Shown: positions 57,065 through 64,000 of the stretch, one piece after another
Numbering within the stretch: position 1 is the stretch's first letter
Layout: every line of letters begins with the position of its first letter
NCBI GenBank assembly: GCA_022824395.1
Contig: JAJDZX010000101.1
Span: forward strand, 1-64,000
Direction: 5' to 3'
Source: Alphaproteobacteria bacterium
GTDB lineage: Bacteria > Pseudomonadota > Alphaproteobacteria > TMED109
DNA: 64,000 nt
Notes under the pieces: model-generated
What the model saw: only the letters and a program-made list of their open reading frames with translations
Databases searched by the model: none
Told to the model about the DNA's origin: nothing
Position numbers and translations under genes: made by a program

Positions 57065-60000
57065 ATGGTAGCGTCGATCGGCAAGATCGCCTCGCCGGCG
57101 CAGGGTGCGAGCTACTACGAGCGCGACGGTTACTACGCCAAGGATGACCCGACGCACAGGGAGGCCAGCGCCTGGGCGGGCCGGGGCGCGGAGGCGCTGG
57201 GGCTCGAGGGCCCGGTCGATCCGGAGGCGTTCCGCCGCGTCCTCGAGGGCGAGGTGCCGGGTGGACGCCGGCTCGGGCGGAAGGAGCCCGACGGCAGCAT
57301 CACCCACCGACCCGGGCGGGACGTGACGCTGAGCGCGCCGAAGTCCGTATCCCTGATGGCGATGGTGGGCGGCGACGAGCGGGTCGTCGCCGCGCACGAC
57401 CAGGCGGTGGGCGCCACCCTCGGCTGGATCGAGAGGAACGCCATCGAGACCCGGCTGCGCGACAGGGCCACCGGGGCGATGGTCCGGGCCGGGGATCAGA
57501 AGATGGTCGCGGCGACGTTCCGCCACGACACGTCAAGGAATCTCGACCCGCAGCTCCACACCCACTGCGTGATCGCCAACATGGTCCAGGGCGAGGACTC
57601 GAAATGGCGGACGATGGTCGACGACGGCCTGTTCGCGCACCAGAAGGCCATCGGGGCGATCTACCGGGCGGAGCTCGCCCAGGGCCTCGGGGAGCTGGGC
57701 TACGGCATCGCGAAGTCCCACGCGGACGGGCGGTTCGAGATCGCGGGCGTCTCCCGCGAAGTCATCGACGCCTTTTCCACGCGCCGGGCGGAGATCGAGG
57801 CGGCGATGGCGGAGCGGGGCCTGGGCGCCACGGCGGACAACCCGAAGCTCGCGGACCGGGCGGCGCTGCTGACGCGGGCGGCCAAGCGCGACGTCGACCG
57901 TGGCGAACTCGGCCGGTCGTGGCGGCGCCAGGCCCGCGCCCTCGGCTTCTCGGCGGCAAAGGTCCGGGCGCATGCCCGCAAGGCCGAGCGCGGGCTCGCC
58001 GGGCCGGACCTGTTCGCGGGGCCGGGCTACGCGGCGCACGACGCGGCGGCCTGGGCGGTGGAACACCTCGCCGAGCGCCAGTCGGTGTTCGGTCATGCCG
58101 AGCTGCTGGCGGCGACGCTCGCACGCGAGCCGGGCGCGGTGACGGTCGAGGCGGCGGAGCGCGCGATCGCGGCGCTTGAGCGCGGCGGGTCGCTCCATGC
58201 CGCGCGCGGCCTCGACCCCGGCCGGCACTGGAGCACGGACGCGGCGCTGGCGCGCGAGTCCGAGACCATCGCGCTGATGCGCGGGGGCCAGGGCGCGGAG
58301 AAGGCGGTGATGCGCCGCTGGGTGGCGGAGACGAAGCTGCACCGGGGCCGGCTCAACGAGGGCCAGAAGGAGGCCGTCAAGACCATCCTCGCGTCGAAGG
58401 ACCGGGTAATGGGCGTCCAGGGGTATGCCGGGACGGGCAAGACGACGATGCTGAAGCGCCTCCGGGCGCTGGCGCACAGCCGGGGCTACCGCACCGTCGG
58501 GCTCGCGCCCTCGGCCTCGGCGGCGAAGACGCTCGCGAACGAGTCCGGCATCCGCTCCGAGACCCTGCAACGCTACCTCGCGCGCCATGAAGGGATCGCA
58601 GAGGGGCGGGGCACGGCGGCGGGGTTGCGCAAGCTCCGCGCCGCCAATGCGAAGACCGTCCTGGTGGTGGACGAGTCCTCGCTCGCCTCCACCGCGCAGA
58701 TGCGGAACCTGCTGAGGATCGCGACCGCGCTCCGCCTGCCCCGCGTGGTGCTGGTGGGCGACGAGAAGCAGCTCGGCGCGGTCGAGGCCGGGAAACCCTT
58801 CGCGCAGCTCAAGGCCGCCGGGATGCAGACGGCGGTGATGGACGACATCGTGCGCCAGCGCGACGCCGAGTTGAAGGCGGCGGTCAGGGCGAGCCTGACG
58901 GGCGACGTGAAGGCCGCGTTCGCGAAGCTCGGCGGGAGCATCCGCCAGGTCGAGCGCGTGGACCTCGGCGCGGCGACCGCGCGGCAGTGGCTCGACCTCG
59001 CGCCCGGCCAGCGCGAGCGGACCGGCGTGATCGCCCCGACGCGGGCGCTCCGCGACGAGATCAACGCGACGATCCGCGAGGGGCTGGTGGCCGAGGGCGC
59101 GATCAACGGCCCCGCCCGGCAGGGGGAGAAGCTGGTTTCGCGCGACCTCACCCGCGCCGAGATGGCGCGCGCCTCGACCTACGCCGTCGGCGACACGGTG
59201 ATCTTCAACCGGCCCTACAAACGGATCGGTGTCGAGAAGGGCGACGAGCGCACCGTCACCGGCATCGACCGGCGCTGGGGCACGGTGCTCCTGGCGGACG
59301 CCGCGGGCAACGCGACGCCGTGGCGGCCGGGCGGTCTCGCCGCCGCGAAAGGCGGGATGGAGGTCTACCGGAGCGAGGCGATGGAGCTGCGCCGGGGCGA
59401 CCGAGTGCGCTTCACGCGCAACGATCCGGCCGCCGGGCTCACCAACGGCGAGACCGCGACGGTGGAATCGGCCGGCCGCGAGGGCGTGGTCTTCCGCCTC
59501 GACGACGGCAGGGTCGCCAAACTCGGGCAGAACGACGCCCAGCTCCGGCACATCGACCGCGCGTTCGCGGCCACCGTGCACGCGTTCCAGGGCCGGACGG
59601 TGGACCGGATCCTCGCGGCGATGCCGACGGAGAACCCCAACCTGGTCAACCAGCGCGCGTTCTACGTGGCGATCTCGCGGGCGCGGGACGCGGCCCGGCT
59701 GGTCACCGACGACGCCTGGAAGCTCGCCGACAAGCTCGAGCGCGCCACCGGCGAGCGCCTCGCGGCGCTCGATGCGACGGCGAAACAGGCCGCCTGGGAG
59801 ACCGTGTTCGGCCGCGAGGGCGACCGTGACCGTGCCGGCGATCATGCGGCACGCGCGCCCGACCCGATGGATCGCGGCGATGAAGTCGCCCGCGTCGGGC
59901 GGGACGGGCACGAACGCGGGGGCGAAACCGGCAGGGAGCGCGACGGAAAAGCCGCCGGTCGCAGCGCCGAACGCGCGCGAAGCGGGCAGGACTCCGCCGG

Positions 60001-60118
60001 CAAGGACCACGAATTCGACGGCGGCGGCGGGCGCCAAGGGGGAGTCTCGCGCGACACCGCGAACGACAATGCCGCTGAACCGAAGCAGAAGACGCCCGAC
60101 CTCGATCTCGGGATGTAG
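57065..60118 (+). CDS. MobF-family conjugative relaxase (TraA/TrwC type) with helicase domain
   Basis: 1017 residues. The relaxase N-terminus has tyrosines in ASYYERDGYYAKDDP (Y17/18 and Y23/24) as nicking candidates and HDTSRNLDPQLHTHCV with the metal-binding histidines (about 152, 164, 166). A RecD-like helicase follows with Walker A GYAGTGKTT (about 454-462) and VDESSLAS, TVHAFQGRT and VAISRARDAARLV. The tail is charged and disordered. It nicks oriT and unwinds DNA for conjugative transfer. ATG 57065 was chosen where relaxase homology begins. No type IV secretion genes appear, so the element would need another system's pore. Confidence 0.92.
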   Translation: MVASIGKIASPAQGASYYERDGYYAKDDPTHREASAWAGRGAEALGLEGPVDPEAFRRVLEGEVPGGRRLGRKEPDGSITHRPGRDVTLSAPKSVSLMAMVGGDERVVAAHDQAVGATLGWIERNAIETRLRDRATGAMVRAGDQKMVAATFRHDTSRNLDPQLHTHCVIANMVQGEDSKWRTMVDDGLFAHQKAIGAIYRAELAQGLGELGYGIAKSHADGRFEIAGVSREVIDAFSTRRAEIEAAMAERGLGATADNPKLADRAALLTRAAKRDVDRGELGRSWRRQARALGFSAAKVRAHARKAERGLAGPDLFAGPGYAAHDAAAWAVEHLAERQSVFGHAELLAATLAREPGAVTVEAAERAIAALERGGSLHAARGLDPGRHWSTDAALARESETIALMRGGQGAEKAVMRRWVAETKLHRGRLNEGQKEAVKTILASKDRVMGVQGYAGTGKTTMLKRLRALAHSRGYRTVGLAPSASAAKTLANESGIRSETLQRYLARHEGIAEGRGTAAGLRKLRAANAKTVLVVDESSLASTAQMRNLLRIATALRLPRVVLVGDEKQLGAVEAGKPFAQLKAAGMQTAVMDDIVRQRDAELKAAVRASLTGDVKAAFAKLGGSIRQVERVDLGAATARQWLDLAPGQRERTGVIAPTRALRDEINATIREGLVAEGAINGPARQGEKLVSRDLTRAEMARASTYAVGDTVIFNRPYKRIGVEKGDERTVTGIDRRWGTVLLADAAGNATPWRPGGLAAAKGGMEVYRSEAMELRRGDRVRFTRNDPAAGLTNGETATVESAGREGVVFRLDDGRVAKLGQNDAQLRHIDRAFAATVHAFQGRTVDRILAAMPTENPNLVNQRAFYVAISRARDAARLVTDDAWKLADKLERATGERLAALDATAKQAAWETVFGREGDRDRAGDHAARAPDPMDRGDEVARVGRDGHERGGETGRERDGKAAGRSAERARSGQDSAGKDHEFDGGGGRQGGVSRDTANDNAAEPKQKTPDLDLGM

Positions 60119-61071
60119 CTTCTCGGTTCCGCTTCCGGCCGCCGTGAGGCCGGCGAACGTCGGCGAAAACAGCTGCGCGGCACGCTCCCCGCAACCTCCG
60201 GTCACCCCGAAACAGGGCGCGCGCGCCATTCAGCCCCACACGATGTCTGGACGGCGCTGGCGGGGCATGAAGATGCCCGAAGGGGCCGGAGATATCATGG
60301 AAAAGTGCAGAGTACGTGGCGCGGTCGGCGGGCCGTCCACGGCCGGCAAATTCCGGGGGGATGTGCGCCCGGGCGACGGGACAGGCACGGGAATTCCCCC
60401 GCGAAATCAAGCGTGTACTACGGCCGCAGGGCGCCGGCATGCTCGCGAGCATACGCGCTTTTCCAAGGGGTTTCCGGAGCATACGCGGAGGCATACGGGG
60501 ACAGGAAGCGCCTGGAGGGGCCTGAAAGGCCCCGGAGGGTGACAGGCACTACCAGTGCGGGTGGTGTGACCCGAACCGCCGCAGGGCGTTCAGATCGATT
60601 TGCCGGCACCGTCGAGGCGACCGCTCGGAAACGGCCGCTGCCGCAAGGGCCTGGAGCCATCGCGGCGATTGAGCGAGGCGACATGGCCGCGGTTGCCCGC
60701 GCGTTCCGCATCGCCTTCCCAAGCGCAGAGGTAACAGTTCGATGCGCGTCGGACAAGTGCCGGGTATCTTATCCCACACTTCCCGCAGTTGCGTGGCAGT
60801 AGCAGAACGGTGTTCCCGCCGTGCACCGGATGTTGGCGCACACGTTACCGCTCCGCATTGCGTATCCGTTCACACGTTACCGTAGAGGCGTGTGGATGGC
60901 CGAGACGTAGGGTCAGCCGATGGCTCGCTGCGACCTGGACGCCGACCTGGCCGCACAGGCAGCAGTCCAGGGACGCGTTACCGCTGCGCACGGTTTCCGG
61001 CGCAGCTTCACATTCCGCATGGCCATCGTTCGCGGCGAACATCATCAGCGGCCAGCGGCGGCGCGGGCTTC
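60119..61071. other. Non-coding region with palindromes and repeats after the relaxase
   Basis: About 950 bp without a recognisable gene. It contains the perfect palindrome ATGCTCGCGAGCAT (60439-60452), ATACGCG repeats, the hairpin GGGGCCTGAAAGGCCCC (60517-60533), and three CGTTACC boxes (60843-60849, 60875-60881, 60976-60982). These could be oriT, a terminator or attachment/arm sites. Confidence 0.5.
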
Positions 61072-61170
61072 CGCCATCGTATCGGTGCGGTCATGAAGTG
61101 GGCGGTCGCCCAGGGCTACCGGGAGGACAACCCGGCTGGCGACGTGATCTCCGCCGCGCTGCCGGAGTAA
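61072..61170 (+). pseudogene. Integrase fragment at the right end of the island
   Basis: About 32 codons ending in TAA (61168-61170) read RHRIGAVMKWAVAQGYREDN and PAGDVISAALPE. This matches the core-binding domain of phage-type integrases (usual form RIRAVMKWAVAxGxRxDNPAGD). No other part is recognisable, so it is a relic of a third recombinase. Confidence 0.6.
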
Positions 61171-61238
61171 CTCACCAGCTTCTGCGGGCCCGTCTCCGAC
61201 TGTTCCCAAGCATCGGTCGGATGCGAGTCCTTCTCACA

Positions 61239-64000
61239 TCATGGTTGCTGCCTGCCTTGCCTCGGCCCTCCGCGGTTGTCGGTCGCGCGCGTTGCGCCCC
61301 ATGCCCGACGGTTCCTCTTTGAACCATGGACCTGCACTTCGAGGATGGGGTACTCCCACGACGGCACGGCGATCCGCTGCCGATACTCGTGTGCCTGCTC
61401 GTCCTCCGCAACGCGGGTCACCAGACACACCACCCGCACGGTCCCGACCGCCTCAAGCCGCGGCAACCATCCCCGGGCGGCGGTTTTCGACAGCATCCCG
61501 ATCCGCATGCCGCCGTCCACGATCTCGACCCCACCCCGTTCGTTCGGCCTGAGTTCGACCGCGTCGCCGGCCCGCAGCCCCGACAGCCGGGAGTGCACAC
61601 CGTGCCTGACCGAGTTCCCCGCCGCAAAGTCGATGTTCACGTCCCCCTTGCCGAGTATCTCGTACTGGACTGCGGGCACATGCTCCGGTTCGGCCACGCC
61701 GACCTTCCGCCGCTGCACGCGCCGCTCCCCGATCTCGCGCACGAACGGCACCGGATCGTCCAGCCGGTCGATCAGGGTGAGCGTGCAGCCCGCCCGCGTC
61801 ATCGCTACGTAGTAGAGTCGGCGTTCCTCCTCCGTCTCGCTGGCCGGTCTCGCCGACCATTCCTCCCCCGGCTTTCCGCGCCAGCCGCCTCCGAGCACCA
61901 CGACATGACGGAACTCCAGTCCCTTGGCGGCGTGCGCCGTCCCGAAGAGTACGCCGTCCCCGACGATGTGCGTGTGCAGGTGGTCCGCCAGCGCCCGGTG
62001 CAGCGACTCGGCCAAGTCTGCCGCCGGTGCGCCGTCGCCCAGCTCGGCCCCGATGCCCGCCAGGATTCGATCCGCCATGGCCGTCCACAGCGTCTCCCCG
62101 CCGCAAATCTCCACGACGCGTTTCCGGAGGTCCTCCGGCACAGCATCCGCCGTCCCCATGCCCGACAGGTGCGCCAGCAGGCGCCGGAACTCGCGCACGC
62201 GCGTGAGTGGCGGCAGCTTCTTCCGCGGCAGCCCCCAGCGCGTCGGCACGCCGTTGGCTTCCATGAACGCGCGCACCGCCGACAGTTCCTCGTGCGTGCG
62301 GGCCAGCACGGCGAACGCCTGCCAGTCCGGGTCCGGGTCGAGGCCCCGCAGCCGTTCGATCTCCGCCAGCGCCGCCCTCGCCTGCGACCCGGCTCCCGCC
62401 ACCTCGAACACCGACACGCGTCCCTGCGCCACCTTGTCCATCCGCTCCCAGCCGCCGCCCGGCGGGTCGTCCGCCCGGGCCCGGTCAACCTCGATGAGGT
62501 GCCCCGTCTTCATCCTGTCGCGGTTGTGTCCGATCAGCGAGTTGGCCGCGTCGACGATGTTGCGGGTCGAGCGGTAGTTCTCCGCAAGATAAAACCGTTG
62601 CGCTTCGTACTCCCTCTCGAAGTCCCGCAGGAACTCCACGTTCGCCTCGCGCCACTCGTAGATTGTCTGGTCGTCGTCGCCTACCGCAAAGATGGTTGCC
62701 CGGTCGTCGCCGGCTTGGCCGGGGCGGCAGGCCACGTGCGTGACCAGTTCGTACTGCCGCGCATCTATGTCCTGGTACTCGTCCACCAGCACGTACTCGA
62801 ACCCCGCCAGTAGCCGATCCCGCAGATCGTCCGCTTCAACGCCGACGACTTTGTCGTCGCCGCGCAGGCGCCGGTTCGCTTCGTCGATCACCGCGTCGAA
62901 ATCGACCTTTTCCTCGCCCGCGACCGCGACGCGGGCCGCCATCGACCTCTCCGTCAGTGCCAGCGCGAGCGAGTGGTAGGTGTGCACGGCAACGCGGCGC
63001 GCCGTGTCGCCCACCAGGCTTCGGATCCGCTCCCTGAGCTCGTGCATGGCGCCGCGGTTGAAGCAGACCACCAGTATCCGGTCCGGCCGGATTCGCGCGA
63101 TCTTCAGCAGGTACGCGCAGCGGTGCGCCACGACCCTTGTCTTGCCGGACCCCGGTCCTGCCAGAACGAGCATGTTGCGCTCCGGTGGCGCCGTGACGAT
63201 CTCCTCCTGGGTCGGATTGCCGAGGTCCTCGACGATCCGCGCGTACATCCTGTGGGACGTCGCTCGTTCGAGCGACGCCGGGTAGTCGCCGAAGTACTGC
63301 GCCCGGAACGCGGGCGCGCGTAGCGCGAAGTAGTTCTCGACATAGCCCCGACCGCCGTCCGCGCCGACCAACCCCTCCTGCACATAGCGTCCCATGGCGT
63401 GTATCTGGCACACGCGCTCGTTGTAGTGCTCGGCGAGCTCGGCGTAGTGGCCGCCTCGGTACCGGCGGTGCTTCGCCTCCTCGAGCACGCGGATGCGCAT
63501 CGACTGGCGGAATACCGCCAGTCCCTTCTCCAGCTTGATCACCCCGTTTTCGTCGAGGAACAGGAGGGTCTTCTCAAGCGCGACGAATACGTCGCCCAGC
63601 TGCTCGGCGAGCCCCAGCGCCCCCTGCACGCCCCGTTCGAGATCCGCGAGCGAGAACCGAACGAGCCGCTCTCCGAACGCCTCCTGGCGCTCGGCCTCCC
63701 GGACCAGCACGCCAACCACGACGTCACCCAGTTGCGCGCGCAGCCCCAACTCCTCCTCCAGCGCCGTCCAGCCGACGTTGAGACCCGCCTCCAGGCGGCG
63801 CTCGCCCCGCGGTCGCAGACGGATCGGTGCACGGCCGCGGACGCCGACCCGCTCCCAGCCCCGCAGCAGCGTGGAGACCGCCTCAGCGGTCACCTTCAGG
63901 TCCCTTGTCCGCAGTCGCTCGACCAGATTGCCGAGATTGAGGGACACATCCCCGCCGAGAGCCGCATCGGGGTGCTCCTCGCGCAGGATGTCCGCCACCG
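61239..64000 (-). CDS. UvrD-family helicase, C-terminal part of a probable RecQ-UvrD fusion (partial)
   Basis: At least 920 residues run off the right edge, so the N-terminus is missing. About 280 residues in, LVLAGPGSGKTRVVAHRCAY is Walker A; DEYQDIDARQYEL (Walker B), VGDDDQTIYEWR and LTHAAKGLEF-like and YVAMTRA motifs follow, giving a complete UvrD helicase core. The part before it (HYAELAEHYNERVCQIHAMG; FLDENGVIKLEKGL) resembles the RecQ C-terminal/linker region of known RecQ-UvrD fusions, not a UvrD N-terminus. GTG 63998 is probably an internal Val. The extra C-terminal domain is small. Confidence 0.8.
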   Translation of the reverse strand, partial: VADILREEHPDAALGGDVSLNLGNLVERLRTRDLKVTAEAVSTLLRGWERVGVRGRAPIRLRPRGERRLEAGLNVGWTALEEELGLRAQLGDVVVGVLVREAERQEAFGERLVRFSLADLERGVQGALGLAEQLGDVFVALEKTLLFLDENGVIKLEKGLAVFRQSMRIRVLEEAKHRRYRGGHYAELAEHYNERVCQIHAMGRYVQEGLVGADGGRGYVENYFALRAPAFRAQYFGDYPASLERATSHRMYARIVEDLGNPTQEEIVTAPPERNMLVLAGPGSGKTRVVAHRCAYLLKIARIRPDRILVVCFNRGAMHELRERIRSLVGDTARRVAVHTYHSLALALTERSMAARVAVAGEEKVDFDAVIDEANRRLRGDDKVVGVEADDLRDRLLAGFEYVLVDEYQDIDARQYELVTHVACRPGQAGDDRATIFAVGDDDQTIYEWREANVEFLRDFEREYEAQRFYLAENYRSTRNIVDAANSLIGHNRDRMKTGHLIEVDRARADDPPGGGWERMDKVAQGRVSVFEVAGAGSQARAALAEIERLRGLDPDPDWQAFAVLARTHEELSAVRAFMEANGVPTRWGLPRKKLPPLTRVREFRRLLAHLSGMGTADAVPEDLRKRVVEICGGETLWTAMADRILAGIGAELGDGAPAADLAESLHRALADHLHTHIVGDGVLFGTAHAAKGLEFRHVVVLGGGWRGKPGEEWSARPASETEEERRLYYVAMTRAGCTLTLIDRLDDPVPFVREIGERRVQRRKVGVAEPEHVPAVQYEILGKGDVNIDFAAGNSVRHGVHSRLSGLRAGDAVELRPNERGGVEIVDGGMRIGMLSKTAARGWLPRLEAVGTVRVVCLVTRVAEDEQAHEYRQRIAVPSWEYPILEVQVHGSKRNRRAWGATRATDNRGGPRQGRQQP

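Noticed and set aside
57533-60229. 898-codon minus-strand frame
   Set aside because: Antisense to the relaxase over its whole length; composition is Arg/Ala/Gly-rich with no domain.

Overview
The window is high-GC chromosomal DNA. Gene content and order suggest an alphaproteobacterium: a tkt-gap-pgk-class I fba-thiE block, hrcA/grpE/dnaK/dnaJ/dapB, a DUF1640 coiled-coil protein, a small S21 protein and a MobF (TraA-type) relaxase. A Rhodospirillales-like lineage is my best guess, but it is inference; no rRNA is present to settle it. Many starts are GTG or TTG, and operon genes often overlap by 4 nt.

Layout. 0-5 kb: an Na+/alanine symporter, dtd and a cupin, then a two-gene unit (HhH-GPD glycosylase-like protein plus a frameshifted PIN nuclease) and a long non-coding gap. 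5.3-11.5 kb: central carbon operon tkt-gap-pgk-fba-thiE, with rpsU convergent. 11.6-14.5 kb: accessory patch with an AlbA_2/ATPase-like regulator preceded by three copies of an operator-like motif, and a vapBC pair with a broken antitoxin. 14.9-24.5 kb: DUF218 protein, an RND efflux pair, trkH, a radical SAM-apaG-folE operon, tRNA-Gly(CCC) and a dual-specificity phosphatase. 24.5-34.7 kb: heat-shock region (hrcA, sir2, an unusual PIN module, grpE, a tandem-repeat protein, dnaK, dnaJ), then dapB and a 2-hydroxyacid dehydrogenase. grpE and dnaK carry matching sigma-32-like promoters. 34.7-41.4 kb: oxyR, xth, DUF924, a metal/siderophore/B12-type ABC importer and ridA.

41.4-44.8 kb is a graveyard of toxin-antitoxin and integrase fragments ending in a lipoprotein that fuses a thermonuclease to a TbpB-like domain. 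44.9-47.5 kb encodes an autotransporter whose passenger looks like Cache sensor domains. 48-53.6 kb is a branched-chain (liv-type) ABC importer with an acyl-CoA ligase. Its livM is cut at the 5' end and livH is missing, exactly where a mobile island begins. 53.6-61.2 kb is that island: two tandem tyrosine recombinases, a hendecad-repeat DUF1640 protein, a MobF relaxase and a terminal integrase scrap. The window ends inside a helicase that looks like the UvrD half of a RecQ-UvrD fusion.

Strongest candidates for something undescribed: the Cache-passenger autotransporter, the SNase/TbpB-like lipoprotein, the glycosylase-PIN operon, the 162-aa-protein/PIN operon in the heat-shock cluster, and the AlbA_2 gene with its repeated operator.
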